A DNA stretch of 18,250 nt from Cryomorphaceae bacterium (GCA_949511925.1 CATEYX010000155.1:1-18250); one strand, 5' to 3'. Shown: positions 7,397-15,837, counted from the first letter of the stretch. The notes: generated by a model not told the origin, from the letters alone. Program-made: numbers and translations.

Positions 7397-9322
7397 TTAC
7401 TTTTTAACTTTTATAAGATTCGGAATCTTTTCTTTTCTAACACCAGCAAAAAAACCAGTTATATATTTTTTTTCTAAGATTTCAAGTCTTAAGTCGTATT
7501 TATCCCAGTTCCATTTTGTTGGAATTATTAGATAATCGTTTAGTAATTCAACGTCGGCAATCGAACCTTTTGGGTGTAGATTAATTGAAACTATATCTGA
7601 TGCTTTATGTTTTAAAAAGATACTGTAAGTTGGGTTTGTCCATGCCCAATCCTCTAGTTGGTTTGTTGTAGCTTCAACTTCCTTTGCGCCACGCATTAAA
7701 ACTGTAGGTATGTAATACAATAGATGGTCCCCATTAGATAAAACAACCTCTACTTCAATGGGCATTGGCATTTCACCTTTATTAAGAAGTATTCTACTTC
7801 CATTTTTAGTGGACGAAAATTCAGAAATAGCATAGTCGATAGTTTTGGTAGTATTCACAAAATAATCGAAATACCAATCTAGTTCAATGCCACTTTCTCT
7901 CTCAACAATTCTTTTGAAATTGCTTGAAGTAGGGTGTTTGAAGCTCCATTCTTTAAAGTATCGCAATAGTGATCTATCTACTATTTCTTGGCCTACAATA
8001 TGGCTCAATTGATCAAGTATTACGACCCCTTTAGAATAAGAAGCTGTACCGTAAGCCCAATTTGTGTTAAAGTGATCGGCGTGAGTACACAATGGTTCTT
8101 CGTACTTACTTTTGGCTATTCTTTTATAGCGCTTGTAAGAGCTTTCATGTGTTTCAGGCCAATCTTCAGGAAATAATTGTTGCTCTATCCTGTTTGAAGC
8201 ATATGAGGTAAACCCTTCATCCATCCACGCGAAAAGACTTTCGTTTGTAGCTAACATTCCTTGGTACCAACTGTGCATAGCTTCGTGAACACAAACGCCA
8301 ACCAAACTTTTTAGTTTTCTGTGTCCTGTAATTAAGGTTGCCATAGGGTACTCCATTCCTCCGTCCCCACCTTGTATAATAGAGTAATGAGGGTAAGGAT
8401 ATTCGCCAAAGTTTTTATTTGCATAAGCAAAAGTTTTAATCATATAAGGACCTAAATTCTCCCATTCCTTTGTTTTTTCCCCTTTTAAATAGAAGAGATG
8501 AAAGTCGGGTCCATTGTCGTTTACTACAATATCGTGTGTGTATTCTGGGTCTGCAGCCCAAACGAAATCATGTACTTTATCTGCTTTAAATTTCCATGTA
8601 AGTCTATTTGAAGTAGTATCTACAGCTGTATTTGAATACCCATGTCCTATTTCTTCTGCATTTTGTAAAACTCCAGTTGCTGCTATGGTATAGCTTGCAT
8701 CCATATTTATGTTCACTTCAAAAGACCCCCAAATCCCATAAAATTCACGACCAACATAGGGGTTAGTATGCCACCCATCTATATCGTATTCACACATTTT
8801 AGGATACCATTGTGACATAGAATAGTCAATACCTTCTTTATTCATTCTTCCAGAACGGCGAATTTGTACAGGTACTTGAGCTTTAAATTTCATGCTAAAA
8901 ATAGCTGTGTCTCCAGGAAGAATTTTATTTTCTAAAAACACCTCTAAAATAGTTCTATCGTGTACAAATTTTAGAGGCACATCATTGTGTTTTAAAGAAA
9001 TAATCTGCTGTTTTCCCACCTCATTATCTTTTAGCTTAGAAATTCTATCACCTACACGCTTATCAGGATCTAGTATTGTTTTAGAGCGTATATCCATCAT
9101 GCTTCCCGGTTGAAAAGCGTTGAAGTATAAATGATAAAATACCTTGTTTAAAGTGTCTGGTGAGTGGTTTATGAAAGTCAATTCTTGATCTCCATCAAAA
9201 CGATGGTTATCAGAATCGAATTTTATATCCATTTGGTAATGAGCTTCTTGTTGCCAATAAGATTGACAGTATCCGCTTATGGAAATAGATAAAAATAGAA
9301 GTATTGAAAAAACACTTTTCAT
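7397..9322 (-). CDS. Secreted M1-family-like metallopeptidase
   Basis: The 641-aa protein begins with a Sec signal peptide (1 to about 20, SVFSILLFLSISISGYCQ). An N-terminal beta-rich domain is followed by the gluzincin catalytic domain with GGMEYP (321-326, counterpart of the GxMEN exopeptidase motif) and HEAMH (346-350), with the third zinc ligand E369 19 residues later in FAWMDEGF. This spacing (HExxH-x18-E) defines MEROPS M1 aminopeptidases. The asparagine usually following ME in GxMEN is replaced by tyrosine, as seen in bacterial M1 relatives. It probably degrades peptides outside the cytoplasm. It is downstream of the DUF3089 gene in the same direction with a 94-nt gap, which contains only a one-mismatch box (TAAATTTA, 9349-9356), so it may have its own promoter. 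Confidence 0.9.
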   Translation of the reverse strand: MKSVFSILLFLSISISGYCQSYWQQEAHYQMDIKFDSDNHRFDGDQELTFINHSPDTLNKVFYHLYFNAFQPGSMMDIRSKTILDPDKRVGDRISKLKDNEVGKQQIISLKHNDVPLKFVHDRTILEVFLENKILPGDTAIFSMKFKAQVPVQIRRSGRMNKEGIDYSMSQWYPKMCEYDIDGWHTNPYVGREFYGIWGSFEVNINMDASYTIAATGVLQNAEEIGHGYSNTAVDTTSNRLTWKFKADKVHDFVWAADPEYTHDIVVNDNGPDFHLFYLKGEKTKEWENLGPYMIKTFAYANKNFGEYPYPHYSIIQGGDGGMEYPMATLITGHRKLKSLVGVCVHEAMHSWYQGMLATNESLFAWMDEGFTSYASNRIEQQLFPEDWPETHESSYKRYKRIAKSKYEEPLCTHADHFNTNWAYGTASYSKGVVILDQLSHIVGQEIVDRSLLRYFKEWSFKHPTSSNFKRIVERESGIELDWYFDYFVNTTKTIDYAISEFSSTKNGSRILLNKGEMPMPIEVEVVLSNGDHLLYYIPTVLMRGAKEVEATTNQLEDWAWTNPTYSIFLKHKASDIVSINLHPKGSIADVELLNDYLIIPTKWNWDKYDLRLEILEKKYITGFFAGVRKEKIPNLIKVKK

Positions 9323-9416
9323 TGGAATAGATTTTAATTAATTGGAAGTAAATTTACGAACTATAATTTGTTTCTAGGTATATGGCTGAACAAAGAAAAA
9401 TATAGCGTAATATCCA

Positions 9417-10469
9417 TTAGTTGTATCCATTTTCTTTTAATCGATATCTTAGGTTACTTCTAATATTTATCCAATATAAATTATAATCTGCTATATGGTA
9501 GTTTTTCATTTTGTAAAAACGAGCAAAGGGAATTTTTATTGGTTTAATCCAAACCACTCCTTTATCTGTATATGCTTCTATTGAATTCGGATAATGTATT
9601 TTATGGTTCTGAAAAAGAATACCTAGATGATTCTTTTTTTGAGAAGGTAGGCTGTCTATCTTCCAACTAATAGGATTGACACAAAATATGCTGTCAGACA
9701 CTTCCCAGTCTGCTGGAAAATACCCTTCTGCTAATGAACGCCAAGAAAGAAAACAATCTAATTGATTAGGCGAGCTGCAAGGAGGTAAGTCTTTATGAAA
9801 TTGTTTGATTGGCATTCCTGGAAGGTAACTAACAAGTAGTAGGCTTCTCATACTGTCATTTTTAAGAATTATTTCTTTTAATAATCTTTCTGCATGATTA
9901 GTCCCTTGACTATGTCCAGCAATTATAAATTTATTCCCCTTGTTGAAATTTTCCCAATAATAAATAAATGCATTTTTCACATCCGAATAGGCAACCTCAA
10001 AGGCTTGTAATCCATTTTTTAAATCGTAATAAGATTGTATATGCATCTGTCTGTAATGTGGTGCATAAATATTTGCAATTCCTAAGAAAACACTTGCTTG
10101 ATTTTTTATAGCTGCATTTCCAATTTCCTTATTTAGCTTTTTGTCATTTATATCTGCATTCCAGCTATTCCCTTTTAGATACAGAGTAGGGTGGATAAAG
10201 AAAGCATCTATATTAGGATTTTCTTTGTCTAAGCTGTCAAGGTAGTTTTTGGGTAAACTAGCATAATGCTTCTCCTTTTTTGGATGTTCTACCCAATAAT
10301 CTATTTCGGAATAATTTGGTGTATTTCCTGATAAATTTATGTCAAAATTGTGTTCTGGAGTATTTTCCGCTTCAGGAAAAAGTTTGTAAGTTTTATAAGC
10401 AACTGTTTTACAAGCAGTAACATTTATTAGGAAAAAGGTGAAAAGCAGATTTCTAATTAAGTATTTCAT
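9417..10469 (-). CDS. DUF3089 alpha/beta-hydrolase-like lipoprotein
   Basis: This 350-aa protein has a lipoprotein signal peptide with lipobox VTAC, placing the acylated cysteine at position 20, so it is likely membrane anchored outside the cytoplasm. The body matches the DUF3089 pattern: FFIHPTLYLKGNSWNA (90-105), YAPHYRQ (135-141), and the nucleophile elbow GHSQG (185-189, Ser187) in FIIAGHSQGTNHAERLL. The C-terminal YHIADYNLYWINIRSN segment may supply the catalytic His and Asp (H325, D328); this is inference. The substrate is unknown; esterase or lipase-like activity is plausible. It follows secA by 12 nt and so probably shares its transcript. Confidence 0.87.
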   Translation of the reverse strand: MKYLIRNLLFTFFLINVTACKTVAYKTYKLFPEAENTPEHNFDINLSGNTPNYSEIDYWVEHPKKEKHYASLPKNYLDSLDKENPNIDAFFIHPTLYLKGNSWNADINDKKLNKEIGNAAIKNQASVFLGIANIYAPHYRQMHIQSYYDLKNGLQAFEVAYSDVKNAFIYYWENFNKGNKFIIAGHSQGTNHAERLLKEIILKNDSMRSLLLVSYLPGMPIKQFHKDLPPCSSPNQLDCFLSWRSLAEGYFPADWEVSDSIFCVNPISWKIDSLPSQKKNHLGILFQNHKIHYPNSIEAYTDKGVVWIKPIKIPFARFYKMKNYHIADYNLYWINIRSNLRYRLKENGYN

Positions 10470-10481
10470 CTTTCTTACTTT

Positions 10482-13400
10482 TTATTTCCCATGACATTTC
10501 TTGAATTTCTTCCCACTTCCACATGGGCAGGGAGCATTACGCTCTACTTTTTCTTCAGCTCTTATCGGTTGTGCTTTTGGCTTTGGTTTTCCTGCTTGCT
10601 GAGGTGAGTTTCCTGAATTTTCCGGTCGGCTTGTTTGATGATTTTCAGCCCTGTGCCTATCTTCTTGTACTGCTGATTGTGTAGGTAAGCCAGCCTTAAT
10701 TAAGAAAGAAACAATATCCTTATTTACTTTGTTAATCAATGCTTTAAACAAATTGAAAGATTCAAATTTGTAAATTAAAAGTGGATCTTTCTGCTCATAA
10801 CTTGCAGTTTGTACCGCTTGTTTCAGGTCATCCATTTCGCGTAAATGCTCTTTCCAAATATCGTCAATAATTGCAAGCGTTACACTTTTTTCAATAGCTT
10901 CTGCAATGTTTCCACCTTCCGAATCGTGCGCTTCTTTCAGGTTAGTTACTACTTGTAAGGTCTTTAACCCATCAGTAAATGGAATAACAATGTTTTCATA
11001 GGTTGCTGATTGATTCTCAAAAACATCCTTAATAACTGGGAAGGCTTGGCTTGCTATAGCTGATGATTTTGCTTGGTAGCTTTTATAGCAGTTTTCATAT
11101 ACTTTCTCCGTTAAAACTTCTATTGAATTGTCCTTAAACTCTTCTTCACTTACAGGAGATTCTGTAGCTAATAAACGAATCAATTCAAGTTTAAAGTTTT
11201 CATACTCTTTACTTGCTTGCAATTCCTCCACTATGTTTTCGCAAGTGTCATATATCATATTTGCAACATCTAATGACAAACGATCACCATGCAAGGCATG
11301 TTTTCTCTTTTTGTAAATAACCTCCCTTTGTTGGTTCATTACATCATCATATTCTAGCAATCTTTTCCTAACACCAAAGTTGTTTTCCTCTACTTTCTTT
11401 TGGGCACGCTCAATGGATTTACTTACCATAGAATGTTGAATAACTTCTCCTTCTTCAAGTCCCATTCTGTCCATTAGTTTTGCAATTCTTTCTGAACCAA
11501 AAAGCCGCATTAATTTATCTTCAAGCGAAACATAAAATTGAGATGAACCAGGATCTCCTTGTCTTCCTGCACGTCCTCTTAACTGCCTGTCTACCCTTCT
11601 TGAATCATGTCTTTCAGTTCCAATTATTGCTAATCCTCCAGCTGTTTTTACTTCTGGTGCAAGCTTAATATCTGTCCCTCTACCTGCCATATTTGTTGCG
11701 ATAGTTACTCCTCCAGCTATACCTGCTTCCGCAACAATATCCGCTTCTCTTTGGTGCATCTTTGCATTTAAGACATTATGCTTTACACCTCTTTTTCTAA
11801 GGATTGTGCTCAGTAATTCTGAAATTTCAACAGATGTTGTTCCAACTAATATCGGCCTTCCTAGTTCAGTAAGTTTAACAATATCTTCAATTACAGCATT
11901 GTATTTTTCTCGGTTTGTTTTAAATACTAAATCATCTTTATCATCCCTTTGTAAAGGGCGATTTGTTGGGATTGCGACTACATCTAGTTTATATATCTCC
12001 CAGAATTCTCCTGCTTCAGTTTCTGCTGTACCTGTCATTCCAGCAATCTTGTTGTACATTCTGAAATAATTCTGTAATGTGACAGTAGCATAAGTTTGAG
12101 TTGCTGCCTCAATTTTTACATTTTCCTTTGCCTCAATAGCTTGGTGTAATCCATCAGAATACCTTCTCCCATCCATGATACGACCTGTCTGTTCATCAAC
12201 AATTTTTACCTTGTTATCCATCACTACATATTCTATATCCTTTTCAAAAAGAGTATAGGCTTTTAGGAGTTGGTTAATGGTATGTATGCGTTCGCTTTTT
12301 ATCCCAAAATCACGTAATAAAACATCTTTCTCGCTTGCTTTATCGGTATCTTTTTTTTCTGATTTTTCAATAACAGCTATTTCAGCCCCAACATCAGGTA
12401 GTATAAAAAAGTCCTTGTCTTCAGTGGAACTTGTCATCAATTCCAACCCTTTTTCAGTCAATTCGATAGAATTTGATTTCTCATCTATCACAAAATAAAG
12501 TTCTTCATCTACTAGGTGCATTTCCTTGTTTTGGTCTTGCATGTAGTAGTTTTCCGTCTTCTGTAATTGGATTTTCACTCCATCCTCACTTAAGTATTTA
12601 ATAAGTGCTTTGTTTCTAGGTAATCCTCTAAAAACTCTTAATAAATTAAATCCTCCATCTTTATTATTTCCCTCAGCTATTAGTTTTTTAGCATCAGCTA
12701 ATATGGTGGTTACATATTTTCTTTGTGCAGCTACTAATTGGTCAACTTTATGTTTAAACTCATTGTATTCGTGTTTATCTCCTTGTGGTGTTGGTCCTGA
12801 AATAATTAATGGTGTACGAGCGTCATCAATTAATACAGAATCCACCTCATCAACAATAGAATAATGGAGTTTTCTTTGAACTAAATCTCCTGACCTTTTT
12901 GCCATATTATCCCTAAGGTAATCAAAACCAAATTCATTATTGGTACCATAAGTAATATCGGCTAAATATGCTTTTCTTCTTTCATCCGAATTGGGTTGAT
13001 GATTATCAATACAATCAATACTTAATCCATGAAATTGAAATAAAGGTCCCATCCATTGAGCATCCCTTTTAGCTAAGTAATTATTCACAGTAACTAAGTG
13101 AACCCCTAGTCCTGTTAAGGCATTTAGGTAAATAGGTAGGGTAGCGGATAGCGTTTTTCCCTCTCCAGTTTGCATCTCAGCAATTTTCCCTTCGTGTAAT
13201 ACTACACCACCAATTAACTGAACATCATAATGAATCATGTCCCAAACAATTTCTGTTCCAGCAGCATCCCATGACGTTTTATAGGATGCATTTTCAGCTG
13301 TTATGCTTACAAAATCTTTTGTGGCTGCTAGTTCTTTGTCATTCTCATTTGCGGTAACGATTACTTCATCATTTTCAGCAAATCGTTTTGCAGTTTCTTT

Positions 13401-13751
13401 CACTACAGCAAAGGCTTGTGGTAAAATAAGGTTTAATACCTCTTCTGTTTTTGTGATTATTAATTCCTCAAGGGAGTCAATCTTTTTGTACAAACCTTCT
13501 TTTTCATCAGTTTGTGTTGTTGATAGATTTGCTTCTTTCTTTAGCTCTTCTATCTCTTGTTTTTCATTACTAGTAAAATCCAAAATGTGGTTTTTAAAAT
13601 CGCTAGTTTTTTCTCTTAAATCATCATTTGTTAAAGTGCTTAATTTACCAAATTCGATATTAATTTTTTCGATAATAGGCGTAATTTCTTTTACGTCCTT
13701 ATCGTATTTGTTTCCAAATAATTTGCTGATAATATTTAATAATCCTGCCAT
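10482..13751 (-). CDS. secA: Preprotein translocase ATPase SecA
   Basis: SecA powers Sec-dependent export through SecYEG. Walker A is MQTGEGKT (193-200), Walker B/DEAD box is DEVDS (301-305), and later helicase motifs TNMAGRGTDIKL and RQLRGRAGRQGDPGSSQFYVSLEDKLMRLF are intact. The C-terminus carries the zinc-binding CPCGSGKKFKKCH motif (C1075, C1077, C1086, H1087) used for SecB or ribosome binding in other bacteria. At 1089 aa it is about 190 residues longer than E. coli SecA. The extra material lies mainly at about 55-165 (before Walker A, charged and helical) and about 335-450 (in the preprotein cross-linking region), as is usual in Bacteroidota. It has the best bipartite promoter in the window, and heads a leftward run into the DUF3089 gene. 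Confidence 0.98.
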   Translation of the reverse strand: MAGLLNIISKLFGNKYDKDVKEITPIIEKINIEFGKLSTLTNDDLREKTSDFKNHILDFTSNEKQEIEELKKEANLSTTQTDEKEGLYKKIDSLEELIITKTEEVLNLILPQAFAVVKETAKRFAENDEVIVTANENDKELAATKDFVSITAENASYKTSWDAAGTEIVWDMIHYDVQLIGGVVLHEGKIAEMQTGEGKTLSATLPIYLNALTGLGVHLVTVNNYLAKRDAQWMGPLFQFHGLSIDCIDNHQPNSDERRKAYLADITYGTNNEFGFDYLRDNMAKRSGDLVQRKLHYSIVDEVDSVLIDDARTPLIISGPTPQGDKHEYNEFKHKVDQLVAAQRKYVTTILADAKKLIAEGNNKDGGFNLLRVFRGLPRNKALIKYLSEDGVKIQLQKTENYYMQDQNKEMHLVDEELYFVIDEKSNSIELTEKGLELMTSSTEDKDFFILPDVGAEIAVIEKSEKKDTDKASEKDVLLRDFGIKSERIHTINQLLKAYTLFEKDIEYVVMDNKVKIVDEQTGRIMDGRRYSDGLHQAIEAKENVKIEAATQTYATVTLQNYFRMYNKIAGMTGTAETEAGEFWEIYKLDVVAIPTNRPLQRDDKDDLVFKTNREKYNAVIEDIVKLTELGRPILVGTTSVEISELLSTILRKRGVKHNVLNAKMHQREADIVAEAGIAGGVTIATNMAGRGTDIKLAPEVKTAGGLAIIGTERHDSRRVDRQLRGRAGRQGDPGSSQFYVSLEDKLMRLFGSERIAKLMDRMGLEEGEVIQHSMVSKSIERAQKKVEENNFGVRKRLLEYDDVMNQQREVIYKKRKHALHGDRLSLDVANMIYDTCENIVEELQASKEYENFKLELIRLLATESPVSEEEFKDNSIEVLTEKVYENCYKSYQAKSSAIASQAFPVIKDVFENQSATYENIVIPFTDGLKTLQVVTNLKEAHDSEGGNIAEAIEKSVTLAIIDDIWKEHLREMDDLKQAVQTASYEQKDPLLIYKFESFNLFKALINKVNKDIVSFLIKAGLPTQSAVQEDRHRAENHQTSRPENSGNSPQQAGKPKPKAQPIRAEEKVERNAPCPCGSGKKFKKCHGK

Positions 13752-13774
13752 GTATTCTAATTGTATAAGGGAAA

Positions 13775-13805
13775 CAAATGTACTTTTATTACAAGAGTAT
13801 ACAAA
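13775..13805 (-). promoter_or_regulatory. secA promoter (-33/-7)
   Basis: On the minus strand TTTG (13805-13802), a 19-nt spacer and TACATTTG (13782-13775) form a complete match to the Bacteroidota promoter. The box ends 23 nt before the ATG at 13751, so a leader of roughly 18-20 nt is expected. The -33 element lies in the T-rich tail of the upstream terminator. Confidence 0.8.
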
Positions 13806-13809
13806 ATAA

Positions 13810-13834
13810 AAAAAGGCTGAAATTCAGCCTTTTT
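13810..13834 (-). terminator. Intrinsic terminator after the DUF2795 gene
   Basis: A near-perfect inverted repeat (arms AAAAAGGCTGAA and TTCAGCCTTTTT around one central base) begins 2 nt after the DUF2795 stop. In the leftward direction it is followed by a T-rich tail (TTTTTTTATTTTG). It closes the DksA-like/methyltransferase/PduO/DUF2795 block and separates it from secA. Confidence 0.88.
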
Positions 13835-13836
13835 AT

Positions 13837-14064
13837 TTAATACTCATCTTCATTGAAAAAGAAGTCGTCCTTTGTAGGGTAATCCGGCCAAATGTCTTCA
13901 ATAGTATCCCATTGCATACCTGGTTCTTCTTCTACCAGTTCTTGTAAATTTTCAACTACCTCCATTGGTGCTCCTGAACGGATTGCAAAATCAACTAACT
14001 CATCTTTAGTTGCTGGCCAAGGTGCATCTTCTAATTTTGATGCTAATTCTAAAGTCCAATACAT
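13837..14064 (-). CDS. DUF2795 small acidic protein
   Basis: The 75-aa protein has the DUF2795 pattern: MYWTLELASKLEDAPWPATKDELVDFAIRSG-like helix, then PMEVVENLQELVEEE and a strongly acidic tail rich in Asp, Glu and Phe. It is soluble, and no catalytic residues are apparent. Its biochemical role is not established. It has its own -7 box and a terminator directly after the stop, though read-through from pduO is possible because the 60-nt gap contains no terminator. The position directly upstream of secA recurs in relatives as far as I recall, which suggests a housekeeping role. Confidence 0.85.
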   Translation of the reverse strand: MYWTLELASKLEDAPWPATKDELVDFAIRSGAPMEVVENLQELVEEEPGMQWDTIEDIWPDYPTKDDFFFNEDEY

Positions 14065-14087
14065 TTTTAATTTGTTTTAATGTTTTG

Positions 14088-14095
14088 CAAAAATA
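14088..14095 (-). promoter_or_regulatory. -7 promoter box of the DUF2795 gene
   Basis: The minus strand reads TATTTTTG, an exact TAnnTTTG match, ending 23 nt before the ATG at 14064. No TTG is found at the usual -33 distance. Confidence 0.55.
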
Positions 14096-14124
14096 TATTT
14101 TTTATTGACTTGAAGGTGAATTTA

Positions 14125-14670
14125 TTAATCTTTTTGCCACTCAATTTCTTTAGCGTTATTTTCTTTCAGAATAGCGCGAGCTAATACAAATAAATAATCA
14201 GATAACCTGTTGAGGTATTGTATGTGTAAAGGATCTATTTCTTGATGCTTGCCTAGAGCAACTAAATTTCTTTCAGCACGCCTACATACCGTACGGGCAA
14301 TATGACATATTGAAGCAGAAGGATGTCCTGAAGGAAGAATAAAATTCTTTAACATAGGCAAAGATTCTTCCATTGTATCAATTGCTTTTTCCATCATTTC
14401 AATATTTTCGGATTTCACATTAGGCAATTTTATGCTATCTTTTTTCCCATCAAAGGAAATAATAGAGCCTAAATTAAATAGCTGATTTTGAATGTTAAAT
14501 AGGATCTCCTTATGAAAAGTTTTGATTTTTTGGTCATAAATATTTCCAATAAATGCATTTAGCTCGTCAATAGTTCCATAGCATTCTAGCTTAATGTGAT
14601 TTTTGTCAACCATACTACCACCCAATAATTGAGTTTTTCCTTTATCTCCTTTTTTAGTATAAATTTTCAT
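14125..14670 (-). CDS. PduO-type cob(I)alamin adenosyltransferase
   Basis: This 181-aa protein transfers the 5'-deoxyadenosyl group of ATP to cob(I)alamin, giving adenosylcobalamin for enzymes such as methylmalonyl-CoA mutase or class II ribonucleotide reductase. The N-terminal ATP-binding loop YTKKGDKGKTQL (4-15), GTIDELNAFIG (32-42), the signature ARTVCRRAER (125-134) and YLNRLSDYLFVLAR (152-165) all match the PduO/MMAB family. Length is normal for a single-domain enzyme. The start lies 6 nt after the methyltransferase stop, without a promoter between, so the two are co-transcribed. No other cobalamin gene is in the window; the enzyme could serve salvage of imported corrinoid. Confidence 0.94.
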   Translation of the reverse strand: MKIYTKKGDKGKTQLLGGSMVDKNHIKLECYGTIDELNAFIGNIYDQKIKTFHKEILFNIQNQLFNLGSIISFDGKKDSIKLPNVKSENIEMMEKAIDTMEESLPMLKNFILPSGHPSASICHIARTVCRRAERNLVALGKHQEIDPLHIQYLNRLSDYLFVLARAILKENNAKEIEWQKD

Positions 14671-14676
14671 AATATT

Positions 14677-15462
14677 TTAAAAACGAATTGTAAAATCTTC
14701 TTTACTTAATTCTGATTTAACAAACACAATTCCCACAAAAAACAAATCAATTGTTAACGTAGTGCTTGAGTGTGATTTAATATAGTTCCATGCATTTTCC
14801 ATGCCATCAGACCAATGGATGTCATCAAAAACAAAAATAGTATTGTTATTGGCATATTCCAAGCACTTTTCAAAATAAGCTATAGTTGGTTTTTCTTGAT
14901 GATTTCCATCAATAAAAGCTAAATCAATAGTTTTAATTTCTTTTAACTTTTCAGTAAGTGTTAAATTGAAATCACCTAAAGTAATTGATGTGTTTTTTAT
15001 ATTTTGCTTTTCAAAATTTTCTTCTGCAATTTTTGCTGTTTCGGGGCATCCTTCAAATGTAAATACTTTTGCCTTAGCATCTGCTTTTGCTAAGTAAGAT
15101 GTGCTTATTCCTAATGAAGTACCTAGCTCAAGGATATTTTTGGGTTTGTAAAATTGAATAATTCGGTAGAGTAATTTTCCAAATTTTGCATTCTTGGCTG
15201 AATTCTTAGCAACATCTTTTACTTTCCTTGTTTTAGAATTATTAATGGTGCTTCCCGCTCCAAAATCAGTAATCTTAATTGTTCTTTCTTGCTTACATAA
15301 CTCTTTCCTTAGCTCTTCAATGTTTTTGCAAGAGTCGTTATTCGTTCTTTTATCAATAACTTGTGTAATTAGCTCGTAAATAAAGGGTGCTTGTGCGGAA
15401 TGTTTACTTTTAGCTCTAAAAAGATACTTTATGTATCTAAAAATTAATTGCAATGCTTTCAT
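14677..15462 (-). CDS. Class I SAM-dependent methyltransferase
   Basis: The 261-aa protein has a Rossmann-type methyltransferase domain. Motif I is ILELGTSLGIS (110-120), then the acidic loop VFTFEGCPET (133-142), GDFNLTL (163-169), the Asp motif LAFIDGNHQEKPTIAYF (181-197) and VFDDIHWSDGM (211-221), resembling the O-methyltransferase/Methyltransf_24 group. The IDGNH and DDIHW elements are the usual metal or substrate side of that group. The N-terminal about 90 residues are basic and helical with no clear domain. The substrate is unknown. A TTG-initiated form from 15501 would overlap the upstream gene, but the ATG at 15462 sits 5 nt after a perfect -7 box, so I choose it. The gene leads into pduO. 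Confidence 0.87.
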   Translation of the reverse strand: MKALQLIFRYIKYLFRAKSKHSAQAPFIYELITQVIDKRTNNDSCKNIEELRKELCKQERTIKITDFGAGSTINNSKTRKVKDVAKNSAKNAKFGKLLYRIIQFYKPKNILELGTSLGISTSYLAKADAKAKVFTFEGCPETAKIAEENFEKQNIKNTSITLGDFNLTLTEKLKEIKTIDLAFIDGNHQEKPTIAYFEKCLEYANNNTIFVFDDIHWSDGMENAWNYIKSHSSTTLTIDLFFVGIVFVKSELSKEDFTIRF

Positions 15463-15467
15463 GGGTT

Positions 15468-15475
15468 CAAAAGTA
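15468..15475 (-). promoter_or_regulatory. -7 promoter box of the methyltransferase gene
   Basis: The minus strand reads TACTTTTG, an exact TAnnTTTG match, in the 17-nt gap between the DksA-like stop and the methyltransferase ATG. It ends 5 nt before that ATG and so predicts a leaderless transcript for the methyltransferase-pduO pair, in addition to any read-through from upstream. Confidence 0.5.
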
Positions 15476-15479
15476 CATT

Positions 15480-15812
15480 TTATTGAGCACAATTCACACA
15501 AAATTTACTGTGTGGACGAATCATTAATCTTGCCAAAGGAATAACTTTTTTGCATTTGATACAAGAGCCAAAGTCAGCATCCGTAATTTTGGTTTGCATA
15601 ACTTTTAGTTGCTGTATTTTATTTTTAGCTTCCCTTAGAGCTGCTTCTACAACACTTTTGTTATTTATCGCATCCATTCGTGAAATTCTGCCAATTGCGT
15701 TTTCAGGAGAAATGGGTTTGCAAAGTTCAGTATACTCAGTTATCTTGTGCTGAGTAATTTCTATTTCGTTCAGTAGCTTTTGCTGTACTGCTTTTAGTTG
15801 TCCTTTGTCCAT
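15480..15812 (-). CDS. TraR/DksA-type zinc-finger protein
   Basis: This 110-aa protein has a long N-terminal helical hairpin (about 3-75) and a C-terminal four-cysteine zinc finger, CIKC (C84, C87) and CVNC (C105, C108), with 17 residues between the pairs. This is the DksA/TraR architecture; such proteins enter the RNA polymerase secondary channel and modulate initiation, often with ppGpp. The hairpin tip should lie near residues 33-52 (PISPENAIGRISRMDAINNK). It lacks the DxxDxA tip signature of E. coli DksA, so function may differ. The start ATG is 5 nt after a -7 box that faces the hldD promoter. It heads the leftward block. Confidence 0.85.
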   Translation of the reverse strand: MDKGQLKAVQQKLLNEIEITQHKITEYTELCKPISPENAIGRISRMDAINNKSVVEAALREAKNKIQQLKVMQTKITDADFGSCIKCKKVIPLARLMIRPHSKFCVNCAQ

Positions 15813-15817
15813 TAGTA

Positions 15818-15825
15818 CAAAAGTA
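15818..15825 (-). promoter_or_regulatory. -7 promoter box of the DksA-like gene
   Basis: The minus strand reads TACTTTTG, an exact match, ending 5 nt before the ATG at 15812. It is the left arm of a 9-nt inverted repeat (ACAAAAGTA at 15817-15825, TACTTTTGT at 15838-15846) whose right arm is the hldD -7 box, so the two divergent promoters overlap. Confidence 0.6.
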
Positions 15826-15837
15826 TGGTTTTTTATG

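Noticed and set aside
9349..9356. TAAATTTA as the M1 peptidase -7 box
   Set aside because: It lacks the final G, is self-complementary AT-rich sequence and has no -33 partner, so I noted it only within the gene entry.
10482..13751. Large insertions in SecA as a sign of a novel export variant
   Set aside because: Enlarged SecA with extra segments before Walker A and in the cross-linking domain is the normal Bacteroidota form.
13303..13809. A 168-codon rightward open frame antisense to the 5' end of secA
   Set aside because: It is the mirror of secA codons, its low-complexity Ser/Phe-rich product fits a shadow frame, and it runs through the secA promoter.
15463..15501. Longer methyltransferase form starting at a TTG inside the DksA-like gene
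   Set aside because: The extension encodes the complement of the neighbouring coding end, and the ATG at 15462 follows a -7 box by 5 nt.
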